A stretch of 64,000 nucleotides of DNA from DASQPA01 sp963756455 (GCA_963756455.1 CAVWNC010000003.1:1178001-1242000), one strand, 5' to 3'; positions 23,262-33,968 are shown, counted from the first letter of the stretch. Notes: generated by a model from the letters alone, not told the origin. A program made the numbers and translations.

Positions 23262-25829
23262 CTATACCACGAGATCCTGCCTGCTCCCTCTCTCCTTGAG
23301 GAAGCGCTCCAGATAAGGAGCCGTCCGGCTCCCCGTCGCCTTCGCGACCTCGGCGGGCGTCCCGGCCACCACCACCCGGCCGCCCTCGTCCCCCGCTCCC
23401 GGGCCGACGTCGATCACCCAATCGCTGCCGCTCGCGACGCCCAGGTCGTGCTCGACGACGATGACCGTATTGCCGGCTTCGACCAGGCCGTCGAGTTGCG
23501 CCAGCAGGCGGTCGACGTCCGAGGGGTGGAGCCCGGTCGTCGGCTCGTCCAGAATGTAGAGGGTGTTGCCGCGCTGCACTCGCTGCAGCTCGGTCGCGAG
23601 CTTGATCCGCTGCGCCTCGCCGCCGGAGAGCTCGGTCGCCGCCTGGCCGAGCCGCAGATAGCCCAGGCCCACTTGGCGGAGGACTGCGAGCGAACGGCGG
23701 ACCGGCGGCTCCTCGGCGAAGAACTCCCAGGCGGTTTCGACCGTCATCCCCAGCACGTCGGCGATCGTCTGGCCGCGATAGCGGATCTCCAGGGTCTTGG
23801 CGTTGTACCGCGCGCCGTGACAGGTGGGGCAGGCGGTGTAGACGCTGGCTAAAAAGAGCAGCTCGACGCAGACGAAACCTTCGCCCTCGCAGGTTTCGCA
23901 GCGGCCCTTGGCGACGTTGAAGGAGAAGCGCCCGGCGTCGTAGTGACGGGCGCGGGCCGCCTTCGTCGCGGCGAAGAGCTTGCGGACGGGATCGAAGAGC
24001 CCGGTGTAGGTCGCGAGGTTCGAGCGTGGCGTCCGCCCGATCGGCTTCTGGTCGACCGGCACCAGCCGCTTGATCCCTTCCATCCCGGAGACGATCCGGC
24101 CCCCCAGGGTTGTCGCGCCGGTGAACGCGAGCTCCTCGCCGTCCTCCTCCTCCAGGGCGACCGGGTGGCCGAGCCGCTCCGCCACCAGCTCGACCAGGGC
24201 CTGGCTGACGAGGCTCGACTTCCCCGAGCCTGACACCCCGGTCACCGTCGTGAAGACGCCGAGCGGAAACTCGACGTCGAGATCGTGCAGGTTGTTGCGG
24301 GTCACCCCGGAAAGGCGCAGCCAGCCTCTGGGCGCCCGGATCTGCCGGCGAGGACGCGGATCCTGTCCGAAGAGATGGCGCCGGGTTTCCGAGGCCTCGA
24401 CGTCCGCGAGGCCGGCGGGAGGGCCGCTGTAGAGCACGTAGCCCCCCTGCTCCCCGGCGGCGGGCCCGACGTCGACGATCCAGTCGGCGTGACGGATGAC
24501 GTCGAGATCGTGCTCGACGACGAAGAGCGAGTTGCCGGACCGCTTGAGCTCGGCGAGCGCTTTCAACAGCGCCTCGGTGTCCGCCGGATGGAGGCCGGCG
24601 GAGGGCTCGTCGAGCACGTAGACGACGCCGAAGAGGTTGGCGCGGACCTGGGTCGCGAGCCGGAGCCTCTGAAGCTCGCCGGGGGACAGGGTGGGCGTGC
24701 TCCGGTCGAGCGACAGATAGCTCAGGCCGAGATCGAGCAGAACGTCGGTCCGCGCCAGGAAGTCTTCGGAGATCCGCCGCGCGACGAGCACTTTTTCTGG
24801 ATGGTCGATGGCGAGTTTCGCCGTCCCCTTCGCATAGGGTCGCAGGAGGTCGGCCAGCCGGACGATCGGCAGCCGGGTGATGTCGGCGATGTCGAAGCCC
24901 GCGAAGGTCACCGAGAGAGACTCGGGGCGAAGCCGCTTGCCGTGACAGGTCGGGCATTCGTGGCTCACCAGGTACTGGGCCACCCGCTTCTTGATCGCCG
25001 GGCTCTGGGTGGTCGCGAAGGTGTGGAGCACGTAGCGCTCGGCGCTCGAAAAGTTGCCGTGGTAGTCGGCGGGATCGCCGCGCTTGATAGCGGCCCGCAC
25101 CTCGTCCCGGTCGAGGCCGCCGTAGACCGGGACGACCGGCTGCTCGTCGGTGAAGAGAATCCACTTGCGATCCTTCTTCGACAACTCCCGCCAGGGGCGA
25201 TCGACGTCGTAGCCGAGAGTGGTCAGCATGTCGCGCAGGTTCTGCCCATGCCAGGCGGTCGGCCAGCCGCCGATGGCCCGCTCGCGGATGGTGAGCGAGT
25301 CGTCCGGCACGAGCGAGGCCTCGGTCGCCTCGTAGATGCGGCCCAGCCCGTGACACTCAGGGCAGGCGCCCTCGGGGGTATTGGTCGAGAAGGACTCGGC
25401 TTCCAGATGAGGTTGGCCGGGGGGGTACGTTCCGACCCGGGAGTAGAGCATCCGGAGGAGGTTCGAGAGGGTCGTGACGCTCCCCACCGACGAGCGGGAG
25501 GTGGGGGAGCCGCGCTGCTGCTGAAGCGCGACCGCCGGGGGCAGGCCCGAGATGTCGTCGAGGTCCGGCACCCCCATCTGCTCGAAGAGGCGCCGGGCGT
25601 AGGGAGCGACGGATTCGAGGTAGCGCCGCTGCGCCTCCGCATAGAGCGTGCCGAAGGCGAGCGACGACTTGCCGGAGCCGGAGATGCCGGTGAAGACGAC
25701 CAGGGCATCGCGCGGGATCTCGACGTCGACGTTCTTTAAGTTGTGCTGCCGGGCGCCGCGCACCCGGACGAAGCCGGTGAAATCCGGATGGGAGGTGCTG
25801 GGGGAAGAGGAGACGTCCGCTTTCTTCAT
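23262..25829 (-). CDS. UvrA2-like excinuclease ABC subunit A (class II, ABC ATPase)
   Basis: An 855-residue double ABC ATPase of the UvrA family. Two Walker A loops (GISGSGKSS near residue 45, GVSGSGKSS in the second half), two signature motifs (LSPGELQRLRLA, LSGGEAQRIKLA), two Walker B segments (VYVLDEPSAGLHP, LYILDEPTTGLHP), and CxxC pairs (CPECHGLG, CPTCHGKR, CETCEGEGF, CPTCHGARY). It is about 90 residues shorter than canonical UvrA, with the UvrB-binding region reduced, which fits UvrA2-type proteins linked to drug/DNA-adduct tolerance. The start at 25829 (MKKADV) precedes the first conserved domain best; upstream codons read as low-complexity. Three genes of one orientation follow from 28 kb. 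Confidence 0.87.
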   Translation of the reverse strand: MKKADVSSSPSTSHPDFTGFVRVRGARQHNLKNVDVEIPRDALVVFTGISGSGKSSLAFGTLYAEAQRRYLESVAPYARRLFEQMGVPDLDDISGLPPAVALQQQRGSPTSRSSVGSVTTLSNLLRMLYSRVGTYPPGQPHLEAESFSTNTPEGACPECHGLGRIYEATEASLVPDDSLTIRERAIGGWPTAWHGQNLRDMLTTLGYDVDRPWRELSKKDRKWILFTDEQPVVPVYGGLDRDEVRAAIKRGDPADYHGNFSSAERYVLHTFATTQSPAIKKRVAQYLVSHECPTCHGKRLRPESLSVTFAGFDIADITRLPIVRLADLLRPYAKGTAKLAIDHPEKVLVARRISEDFLARTDVLLDLGLSYLSLDRSTPTLSPGELQRLRLATQVRANLFGVVYVLDEPSAGLHPADTEALLKALAELKRSGNSLFVVEHDLDVIRHADWIVDVGPAAGEQGGYVLYSGPPAGLADVEASETRRHLFGQDPRPRRQIRAPRGWLRLSGVTRNNLHDLDVEFPLGVFTTVTGVSGSGKSSLVSQALVELVAERLGHPVALEEEDGEELAFTGATTLGGRIVSGMEGIKRLVPVDQKPIGRTPRSNLATYTGLFDPVRKLFAATKAARARHYDAGRFSFNVAKGRCETCEGEGFVCVELLFLASVYTACPTCHGARYNAKTLEIRYRGQTIADVLGMTVETAWEFFAEEPPVRRSLAVLRQVGLGYLRLGQAATELSGGEAQRIKLATELQRVQRGNTLYILDEPTTGLHPSDVDRLLAQLDGLVEAGNTVIVVEHDLGVASGSDWVIDVGPGAGDEGGRVVVAGTPAEVAKATGSRTAPYLERFLKERGSRQDLVV

Positions 25830-25905
25830 CGGGAGGGCCCGCCGGGGCATCCTCCGGCAGAGCACAGGACGTGCCAGCTGGCCCTTCACCCCGAGGATTC
25901 GCGCC

Positions 25906-26433
25906 TCAGCCCTTCCCCGCCCCCGCGCCGGCGTTGCCGCCACCGCCGCTGCCGCCACCGGCACCCTGGCGCATGATGACGCTGATGGCGCCGTTGTTTT
26001 CGAGGATCGCCGAGCGGACGTCCTCGACGCAGGTGCAGCCGGCCTGGCGGAGCGACGCCTGAAGCTCGTGGCGGGTGAGCTTCGACGCCGCCATCACGTC
26101 CTCGAAGAGCTTGCCGTCGTGGATCAGCACCTGCGGCCGGCCCTCGATGATCGCTTCGAGCTTCTTGCTCTTGTAGGTCAGGAGACCCACCCCGTAGTTG
26201 AGGAGGACCAAGGTGGTCGCCGAGAGGAGGCCGCCCTGGACCGAGTTGTCTCCCCCGTTCATCGAGTTCTGGACCGCGTTCGAGAGGACGAGGAGGAGAA
26301 CGAGGTCGAAGGGGGCGAGCTGCCCGACCTGGCGCTTGCCGGTGAGGCGGAGAAGGAGGATGAGAAAGAGGTAGACGATGACGCTTCGGAGGATGAGGTG
26401 CCACCACACGACGTCCATTTTCCACATGGCCAT
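25906..26433 (-). CDS. DUF421 (YetF/YcaP-type) membrane protein
   Basis: A 175-residue protein with three N-terminal transmembrane helices (about residues 10-85, including RLTGKRQVGQLAPFDLVLLL, a strong DUF421 signature) and a cytoplasmic domain (AIIEGRPQVLIHDGKLFEDV, then LTRHELQASLRQAGCTCVED). The C-terminal 20 residues are a glycine-rich tail (GGGSGGGGNAGAGAG) made by simple GC-rich repeats. Relatives influence spore germination or membrane stress in other bacteria; the function here is unknown. Confidence 0.85.
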   Translation of the reverse strand: MAMWKMDVVWWHLILRSVIVYLFLILLLRLTGKRQVGQLAPFDLVLLLVLSNAVQNSMNGGDNSVQGGLLSATTLVLLNYGVGLLTYKSKKLEAIIEGRPQVLIHDGKLFEDVMAASKLTRHELQASLRQAGCTCVEDVRSAILENNGAISVIMRQGAGGGSGGGGNAGAGAGKG

Positions 26434-26512
26434 GGGCTTGGATCTCCTATTCGAACGCCTCGATGCTGTCAGGCTTTCCGGGAGCGCGTCAAAGGAGCCA
26501 CGCCCGCCAACG

Positions 26513-26547
26513 AAAAAGCGCCGCCGGCCCTCGCGGGCCGGCGGCGC
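26513..26547 (-). terminator. Strong intrinsic terminator of the DEAD-box helicase gene
   Basis: A perfect 13-bp GC stem (GCGCCGCCGGCCC, loop TCGC) at 26518-26547 is followed on the minus strand by TTTTTCGTT. It sits 27 bp after the helicase stop codon. Confidence 0.88.
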
Positions 26548-26574
26548 CAGACGTTCACCTTGGAGGCTTGAAAC

Positions 26575-27987
<1,413 letters not shown>

Positions 27988-28498
27988 GAATATGGATGTA
28001 CCTTCCGGCCGCGCACGGTAAAAACTGCGCGAGCCAAGGTGATTCCGGCGGAATGTGGGAGGAGACGGGGGACTTGCCGGGGAGAGGCCGCCGCTCGGGC
28101 TCGGGAACGTTTCCCAGAGCTGCCCTTGCAAGAACCCGAATGATCTACCTCGAGCAGTGAAGGGATCGTCAGTGTCTCACATTCTGGACGGAATGGGAAA
28201 TGAGGCGGTAGGGGCGACCGCTCACGTAGGATGGACCGGGGCCTTGCCCCGGCTGAGACGTCCCGCGGCCCCGCACCGCTGGCCCGATCGTCCTGCCGGC
28301 ACCGTGCCAGGACGGCACTCCTCCCCCGCCTGGATGTCGCCGGATATCGCCGAAACCGTCCGAAAGCGGCCGAATGCAGCCAAAACTGCCGAAAAGGCCA
28401 GGAGGAGCTGCCCTCGACATGGCAGGGGCTTTGCTTCCCTTTTCCCTACCTCTGTGCCGCGGGGACGACTCTCGCGGTCCATCACCCAAGGGAACTGA
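27988..28498. other. 510-bp intergenic region with a phased CCGAAA array
   Basis: A divergent region between the helicase and the DUF3108 gene. It contains a 7-bp GC hairpin CCGGGGC-CTT-GCCCCGG (28236-28252) next to GTAGGGGC (28208-28215), perhaps a degenerate copy of the palindromic family seen at 30012, and the regular A-tract array at 28340-28395. No gene is convincing. Confidence 0.5.
28340..28395. repeat. Array of six CCGAAA-type hexamers at 10-bp intervals
   Basis: Hexamers CCGGAT, CCGAAA, CCGAAA, CCGAAT, CCAAAA and CCGAAA start at 28340, 28350, 28360, 28370, 28380 and 28389: spacing 10,10,10,10,9. The A-tracts therefore face one side of the helix. It lies about 105 bp upstream of the DUF3108 gene. 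Confidence 0.8.
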
Positions 28499-29227
28499 AT
28501 GAAGCTGTCGCCCCAGAAGAGAACGTTCCTCGCCCTCGCCCTGACTCTCGCCGGGACCCTGGCGTTCCCCGGGAGGGGCGTCGCGGCTCCGGCCGTGGAC
28601 GAGGCTTTCCACTACCGCTGGAGCCTGCGCAACTTCGTCGGCGTCATCGCCGGGCTCTTCCTGCCCCGGCAGGGGGACGGTGAGCTCACCTCGAAGCTGC
28701 AGCCCAACGGCCATCTCACGAGCGAGCTGACGATCACCTCGAACGGGCATGAGGGAGAGTACTGGCGCTATGGCGCCGAGATCGATCCCGAGCACCTGCA
28801 GCCGATCCGCGCCTGGAGCTCTTACGCCTGGCACGGCAAGAACAAATCGAAGAACAGCGACATCGACCAGCACGGGGACCAGCGGGGGGTGCTCGACATC
28901 GTCTCCGGCATCTACTCGATCCGGCGCGACCCGCCGACGCGGAGCCGGCGGCTGTCGATCTGGTCCGACGGCGACCTCTACGACGTCATCGTCATCCCCC
29001 GCGGGATCGAACGGCGGAGCCTGGGAGACGGCACGTCGGTCGAGACCCGCCACTACGCCATCCGCGGCGTCGACCTTCCCGGCAAGGACGAGTGGAAGGG
29101 GAAGATCGACCTCTGGCTGGCGAAGGACGAGGCCGCGACCCCGGTCGTCATCCAGATCTCGCGTGCCCTGGCCGACGTCCGCCTGGAGCTCAAGTCCATG
29201 CCCAAGGTGGCGCAAGCGTCGCACTGA
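28499..29227 (+). CDS. Exported DUF3108-domain protein
   Basis: A 242-residue protein with a Sec signal peptide (about residues 1-29, ending FPGRGVAAPA). The mature part fits the DUF3108 pattern: AFHYRWSLRNFVGVIAGLF, an RRDPPTRSRRLSIWSDGDLY segment, then TRHYAIRGVDLPG and the terminal strands DLWLAKDEAATPVVIQISR. DUF3108 proteins are predicted periplasmic beta-rich proteins, possibly ligand or lipoprotein handling; no function is established. It is followed by sodC 100 bp downstream, with GAGGAGAG ahead of sodC. Confidence 0.72.
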   Translation: MKLSPQKRTFLALALTLAGTLAFPGRGVAAPAVDEAFHYRWSLRNFVGVIAGLFLPRQGDGELTSKLQPNGHLTSELTITSNGHEGEYWRYGAEIDPEHLQPIRAWSSYAWHGKNKSKNSDIDQHGDQRGVLDIVSGIYSIRRDPPTRSRRLSIWSDGDLYDVIVIPRGIERRSLGDGTSVETRHYAIRGVDLPGKDEWKGKIDLWLAKDEAATPVVIQISRALADVRLELKSMPKVAQASH

Positions 29228-29327
29228 AGCCCGACCGGCCCCGAGGCTCTCCGGCGTGTCAGGCCGGTCTCGGGTTCCGGAATCCTAGCCGTGACCACGG
29301 AAGGTCTTTTAAAGAGGAGAGATCGCT

Positions 29328-29999
29328 ATGAAATCGAACACGCTGACCCTGACCCTCGCCGCCCTGGCCCTCGCGGGCCTCGTCGCCTGTGAGAAGAAAT
29401 CGACCGAGGTCGTCGAGACGCCGGCCCCGGCAGCCACCGAGGCGGCGGCCCCCGCCGTTCCGGCTCCGGCCACCGCCACCAACCCGGCCCCCCCGGGAGC
29501 CGGCCAGACCGCCGATGTCACCCTCCAGTCGCAGGACCCCAAGGTGAGCGGCACCGTCCACTTCACCTCCGAGGCCGGCGGTGTCCACGTGGTCGCCGAC
29601 GTCAAGGGCGTCAAGCCCGGCCAGCACGGCTTCCACCTGCACGAGAAGGGGGATTGCAGCACCCCCGACTACAAGTCGGCCGGCGGCCACTTCAACCCGG
29701 CCAATGCCGCGCACGCCTGTGACCCCACGAATCCCCGCCACGCCGGGGACTTCGGCAATCTCACGGTCGACAAGGACGGCAACGGCCACCTCGACATGAC
29801 GACCACCGCCCTCTCCTTCGACGGTCCCAACTCGGTCCTCGGCAAGGCCGTCATCCTGCACGCCGGCATGGACGACTGCAAGACCCAGCCGACCGGCAAC
29901 TCGGGCGATCGCCTGGCCTGCGGCGTCGTCTCCGGCGGTGCCGGCGCGGCGGGCGCGACCACCGGCGCCATGGGCACCGACAGCATGGGCACCCACTAA
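29328..29999 (+). CDS. sodC: Cu/Zn superoxide dismutase, lipoprotein form
   Basis: A 223-residue periplasmic Cu/Zn SOD. A lipobox (LAGLVAC, Cys21) anchors it; a Pro/Ala linker follows (about 25-60). The catalytic domain shows the copper histidines in GQHGFHLHEKGDC, the bridging/zinc ligands in SAGGHFNP and RHAGDFGNL, the catalytic-site VLGKAVILHAGMDD, and the C-terminal GNSGDRLACGVV with the second disulfide cysteine. It would remove superoxide in the envelope. A Gly/Ala/Thr-rich tail (GGAGAAGATTGAMG) is added at the end. Confidence 0.94.
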   Translation: MKSNTLTLTLAALALAGLVACEKKSTEVVETPAPAATEAAAPAVPAPATATNPAPPGAGQTADVTLQSQDPKVSGTVHFTSEAGGVHVVADVKGVKPGQHGFHLHEKGDCSTPDYKSAGGHFNPANAAHACDPTNPRHAGDFGNLTVDKDGNGHLDMTTTALSFDGPNSVLGKAVILHAGMDDCKTQPTGNSGDRLACGVVSGGAGAAGATTGAMGTDSMGTH

Positions 30000-30011
30000 G
30001 CAAGGATTCAG

Positions 30012-30082
30012 GTCGTAGGGGCGGCCCCCCGTGGCCGCCCTGGCGCCCAAAAAAGGCACCCACAGCGGGGTGCCCCTACGAC
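30012..30082. repeat. Palindromic intergenic element (REPIN-like), copy 1
   Basis: Outer arms GTCGTAGGGGC (30012-30022) and GCCCCTACGAC (30072-30082) are perfect 11-bp inverses. Between them are two smaller hairpins (GGCGGCC...GGCCGCC and GGCACCC...GGGTGCC). It sits between sodC and the next lipoprotein gene. The CGTAGGGGC core recurs at 63445-63453. Confidence 0.8.
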
Positions 30083-30116
30083 GGCCTACGAGGAGGGGTG
30101 CTACTCTTAAATCCCC

Positions 30117-31403
30117 ATGAGAGCGCTCCTCCTCCCCTCGCTTTTCCTCCTCACCCTGGCCGCCTGCTCTCCGGGCAGCGGCACACAGGAGAAGCCGGCG
30201 TCGACCGCCACCGCTCTAACCGCCGCCACCGCTCCCGCCACCCCCAACTTCGATCCGCCCGCCAATGCCGCGAGCGTCGGTCCGGCTCTCGCCGAAGCCG
30301 GCTCGGACCTCCTCCTCACCTGGGTCGAGCCGACCGGCTCCTTCGCCACTCCCGTCTTCCAGATGCGCCTCTCCCGCTTTAGCGGCGGCCGCTGGTCGGC
30401 GCCGGTCACCGTCGCCCAGGGCAAAGACCTGTTCGCCAACTGGGCGGATTTCCCGGGGGCGGTCGCCGTCGACCCCACGGGGGGTGAGATCGTCGCCCAC
30501 TGGCTGGTCAAAGGCGCCGACGGCTATCAGGCCCAGGTGGCGCGCTCGACCGATTCGGGCGCCACCTGGAAACCCATCGGCCCGCTCGAAGCGGACCCGC
30601 GGGCCGGGGAGCACGGCTTCGTCTCCTATGCGGCGGAGCCGGGCGGGGTGCGGGCCTTCTGGTTGGAGGGCTCGGAGGGCGGCTCGATGAGCCTGCGGAG
30701 CCGGCGGATCGCGGACGGGGTCTCAGGACCGGTCGAGCTCCTCGACGACCGGGTCTGCGACTGCTGCCAGACCGGCGCCGTCGCCACTCCCGCGGGGCCG
30801 GTGGTCGTCTTTCGCGACCGTTCGGAAAAAGAGATCCGCGACGTGAGCGCTCTCCGCCACACCGCCGCCGGCTGGGCGAAGCCGGTCGCCGTCCATAGCG
30901 ACGGCTGGGAGATCCCCGGCTGCCCGGTCAACGGCCCGGCGGTGTCGGTTGGCGGGGTCGGCGGGGTCGGCGGGCCGGGCGGCAATCACTTGGCGGTCGC
31001 CTGGTTCACCGCGGCGCCTCCCGGGCCGCGGGTCGAGGTCGCCTTCTCGGAGGATGGCGGGGCGACCTTCGGTCCGGCGGTGGAGGTCGCCGGCGGCGCT
31101 GCCGCTCCTCCGGTGGGCCGGGTCGACGTGCGGCTCGATCCGGCGGGCGCGGCCATAGTCAGCTGGGTGGGGCCTTCCGGCGCGGCGAGTGGTGCTGGCG
31201 AGCATGCGGCCATCTGGCTCCGCCGGATCGGCGCCGACGGCAAGGCCGGGACGCCCTTCGAGGTGCCCGACACCAGGACCGTCCGGGCGAGCGGCTTTCC
31301 GCGCCTGGGACGGTCTGGCGATCGGCTGCTTCTCGCCTGGGTGGACGACACCACGGCGTCCCGCCTGCACGCGAGCCTTGTCGCGCTGTCCCAGGTTCCT
31401 TAA
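30117..31403 (+). CDS. Lipoprotein with BNR/sialidase-like propeller
   Basis: A 428-residue exported protein with a lipobox (LTLAAC, Cys17). The mature part has repeated Asp-box (BNR) signatures, S-x-D-x-G-x-T-W: RSTDSGATWKPIG and FSEDGGATFGPAV, consistent with a sialidase-type propeller. A C-D-C-C-Q motif (DRVCDCCQTGAV) in the middle is distinctive and may bind metal. A 9-bp DNA repeat encodes GGVGGVGGPGG at about residue 283. No catalytic sialidase Arg triad is evident, so it may be only a binding protein. Confidence 0.65.
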   Translation: MRALLLPSLFLLTLAACSPGSGTQEKPASTATALTAATAPATPNFDPPANAASVGPALAEAGSDLLLTWVEPTGSFATPVFQMRLSRFSGGRWSAPVTVAQGKDLFANWADFPGAVAVDPTGGEIVAHWLVKGADGYQAQVARSTDSGATWKPIGPLEADPRAGEHGFVSYAAEPGGVRAFWLEGSEGGSMSLRSRRIADGVSGPVELLDDRVCDCCQTGAVATPAGPVVVFRDRSEKEIRDVSALRHTAAGWAKPVAVHSDGWEIPGCPVNGPAVSVGGVGGVGGPGGNHLAVAWFTAAPPGPRVEVAFSEDGGATFGPAVEVAGGAAAPPVGRVDVRLDPAGAAIVSWVGPSGAASGAGEHAAIWLRRIGADGKAGTPFEVPDTRTVRASGFPRLGRSGDRLLLAWVDDTTASRLHASLVALSQVP

Positions 31404-31519
31404 GACTTTTTAGTTACACTTCGACATTTTCTTGATCCACTGCGCCATCGACTCCGTAGTGAGGGGTGGGACAGGCTCGCAGGTGGGCCGGTCGACAACC
31501 CCAAGGAGGGATGGAAAGC

Positions 31520-33016
31520 ATGCGATTCAACCGCGTTGTGACGGGACTCTGCCTGACGGCGGGAGCTCTGCTCGCCGTGGCTCCGGCGATGGCATCGAGC
31601 CATCGTGAGGCCCCGGCGATCACCAAGATGCCGAAGGTGGACGGCACCGACTTCTACATGTTCAACAGCTATGAGGCGGGCCGGTCCGGTTACGTGACCC
31701 TGATCGCCAACTACCTGCCGCTCCAGGACGCTTACGGTGGTCCCAACTATTTCACCCTGGACCCTGACGCGGTCTACCGCATCCACATCGACAACGCCGG
31801 CACGGGTGTCGAGACGCTCACCTTCCAGTTCCGCTTCGGCGAGGCTCTGCGCGACATCCAGCTTCCGGTCGGCGGCAAGAACGTCTCCATCCCGCTGATC
31901 AACGCCGGGCCGATCACCGGCAACTTCGACCCCACCGTCAACCGCGCGGAGAGCTACACCATCCGCGTCATCCGCGGCGCCGTCGACGGCAGCGGCCAGG
32001 GCGTCGGCCAGAGCGTCACCAACGCCTCCACGGGCGCGACCCGCTTCAACAAGCCGATCGACAACATCGGCGAGAAGACCTTCGCCAACTACGCGGCCTA
32101 CGCGCGGGACTTCATCTACCCGGTCAGCATCCCGGGCTGCAGCGGCACCGGCAAGGTCTTCGTCGGCCAGAGGAAGGACCCCTTCTCGGTCAACCTGGGC
32201 GAGATCTTCGACCTGGTGAACATCGACAATCCCATCGGCTCGCGGACCGCGGAGCCCGATGCCCTCGCCGACAAGAACGTCACCTCGATCATCATGGAGG
32301 TCCCCGCCACCTGCCTGACCGGCGGCAAGGGCCCGACGATCGGCGGCTGGACGACGGCCGCCGTCCACCGGACGACGATCCTCAACGACAACCCGACCTT
32401 CAATGCGCCCTCGACCGGCAGCGGCGAGTTCGTCCAGGTCTCACGCCTCGGCGCGCCGCTCGTCAACGAGGTCGTCATCGGCTTGAAGGACAAGAACAAG
32501 TTCAACGCCAGCACCCCGAACAACGACGCCCAGTTCGCCGACTACGTCACCAACCCGACCCTCCCCGCGATCCTGGAGCTCCTCTTCGGCTCGGCCGGCG
32601 TCAAGGCGCCGACCAACTTCCCCAGAAAGGACCTGGTCGCCGCCTTCCTGACCGGCGTCACCGGCGTCAATCAGCTCGGTGGACCGGCCGAGGAGCTGCG
32701 CTTGAACACCTCGATCGCGCCGACCGTCGCCGCGAGCCAGAACAACCTGGGCGCCCTGGGCGGTGACAACGCCGGCTTCCCCAACGGTCGCCGGCCGGGC
32801 GACGACGTCGTCGACATCGAGCTGCGGGTGGCCATGGGCGCTCTCTGCCATGCTTTCCCGGGTGTCTACTGCAACCCGGCGGACGCACCCTCCGGCAACC
32901 TGCCGTTCACCGACGGCACGCTCCAGGACGTGAGCCAGTTCGATACGATCTTCCCCTACCTGAAGGCGCCGCTCCCGGGCTCGCCGAACGGTCCCAACGG
33001 CCTGCCGCCGGGCTAG
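31520..33016 (+). CDS. Exported DUF4331-domain protein
   Basis: A 498-residue protein with a signal peptide (about 1-23, ending APAMASS), then the family start SSHREAPAITKMPKVDGTDF, and conserved parts NYLPLQDAYGGPNYFTLDPD, YRIHIDNAG, and GKVFVGQRKDPFSVNLGEIF. DUF4331 proteins are secreted, often in operons with TPR or peroxidase genes, with no known reaction. The ATG at 31520 was chosen because the AAGGAGGG Shine-Dalgarno lies 9-10 bases before it; an ATG at 31511 would be too close. It is followed by a hairpin terminator. Confidence 0.82.
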   Translation: MRFNRVVTGLCLTAGALLAVAPAMASSHREAPAITKMPKVDGTDFYMFNSYEAGRSGYVTLIANYLPLQDAYGGPNYFTLDPDAVYRIHIDNAGTGVETLTFQFRFGEALRDIQLPVGGKNVSIPLINAGPITGNFDPTVNRAESYTIRVIRGAVDGSGQGVGQSVTNASTGATRFNKPIDNIGEKTFANYAAYARDFIYPVSIPGCSGTGKVFVGQRKDPFSVNLGEIFDLVNIDNPIGSRTAEPDALADKNVTSIIMEVPATCLTGGKGPTIGGWTTAAVHRTTILNDNPTFNAPSTGSGEFVQVSRLGAPLVNEVVIGLKDKNKFNASTPNNDAQFADYVTNPTLPAILELLFGSAGVKAPTNFPRKDLVAAFLTGVTGVNQLGGPAEELRLNTSIAPTVAASQNNLGALGGDNAGFPNGRRPGDDVVDIELRVAMGALCHAFPGVYCNPADAPSGNLPFTDGTLQDVSQFDTIFPYLKAPLPGSPNGPNGLPPG

Positions 33017-33048
33017 TCGGCCGCCGCGGTCGTAAGCGTTTGAGAAAA

Positions 33049-33077
33049 ACGGGCGGGGAGGCGGACTTCCCGCCCGT
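33049..33077 (+). terminator. Hairpin terminator after the DUF4331 gene
   Basis: ACGGGCGGG/CCCGCCCGT, a perfect 9-bp stem with an 11-base loop, preceded by AAAAA and followed by TCTGTGTCT. It lies 33 bp after the DUF4331 stop and 42 bp before the DUF4198 start. Confidence 0.7.
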
Positions 33078-33119
33078 TCTGTGTCTAAAAAATACTTGTG
33101 AGACCCAGGAGATTTCCGC

Positions 33120-33968
33120 TTGTACCGACTTCGCCCGCTCGTTCTCGCCGCCACGGTCGCCACGATCGCCACGGCCACCGCGCTGCTCGGGGCCCTGCCG
33201 CTCGCCGCGCACGACTTCTGGATCGTGCCCTCGACCTTCCGGCCCGCCGTGGCTTCGCCGCTCGCTCTGCGCCTACGGGTGGGAGAGAACCTGCGGGGAG
33301 ACCCGGTGCCGCGCGATCCGGCCCAGGTCGACCGCTTCGTGCTGCTGGGTCCCACGGCGGACAGCCCCGAGGTGCCGATCGCGGGGGTCCTGGGGTCCGA
33401 TCCGGCGGGCTTCGTCCACGTCTCGGAGGCGGGACTCTATACGGTCGTCTATCGAAGCCACCGGACGCGGATCGACCTGCCGCCCGACAAGTTCGACGAG
33501 GCGCTCCGCCGCGAGGGCCTCGAGCGGATCCTGGAGGTGAGGAAGAGCCGGGGCGAATCCCTGAAGCCGTCGACCGAGGTCTTCTCGCGCTGCGCCAAGG
33601 CGCTCATTCTGGTCGGCCAGCCGGCGACGCCTGGTGGCAACGCGCCTTTCGATCGACCGGTGGGCATGACCCTGGAGCTGATCCCGGAGAAAAACCCCTA
33701 CACCTTGAAGCCGGGCGACGAGCTGCCGGTCCGCCTCCTCTACCAGGGCAAACCCCTGGAGGGCGCCCTGGTCATCGCTCTCGGCCTCCACGAGACCGAG
33801 CCCAAGATCGCCGCCCGCTCGGGAAAAGACGGCCGCGTCCGCCTCCGCCTGCCGGAAGCCGGCTTCTGGCTGATCAAAGCCGTGCACATGATTCCTGCGC
33901 CCCACGATACCGGGGTAGACTGGGAAAGCCTGTGGGCTTCTCTGACTTTCGACCTCCCCAAGAGCTAA
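33120..33968 (+). CDS. Exported DUF4198-domain protein
   Basis: A 282-residue secreted protein beginning at a TTG with AGGAG 8 bases upstream. The signal peptide includes a repetitive TVATIATATALLGALPLAAH stretch created by 9-bp DNA units (around 33150-33180). The mature start HDFWIVPSTFRPAV is the DUF4198 hallmark; the C-terminal half is a CnaB-like beta domain (GDELPVRLLYQGKPLEGALV). DUF4198 proteins are often near nickel/cobalt or other metal transport genes, but none is here; ECF sigma and anti-sigma genes follow instead. Confidence 0.72.
   Translation: MYRLRPLVLAATVATIATATALLGALPLAAHDFWIVPSTFRPAVASPLALRLRVGENLRGDPVPRDPAQVDRFVLLGPTADSPEVPIAGVLGSDPAGFVHVSEAGLYTVVYRSHRTRIDLPPDKFDEALRREGLERILEVRKSRGESLKPSTEVFSRCAKALILVGQPATPGGNAPFDRPVGMTLELIPEKNPYTLKPGDELPVRLLYQGKPLEGALVIALGLHETEPKIAARSGKDGRVRLRLPEAGFWLIKAVHMIPAPHDTGVDWESLWASLTFDLPKS

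Noticed and set aside
22870..25356. 828-codon minus-strand frame overlapping the UvrA-like gene
   Set aside because: It is an out-of-frame shadow of the UvrA-like coding sequence; only the last part is intergenic, and that comes from the phased T-tract repeats.
28169..29224. 351-codon minus-strand frame across the DUF3108 gene
   Set aside because: It is antisense to a gene with a clear signal peptide and DUF3108 pattern.
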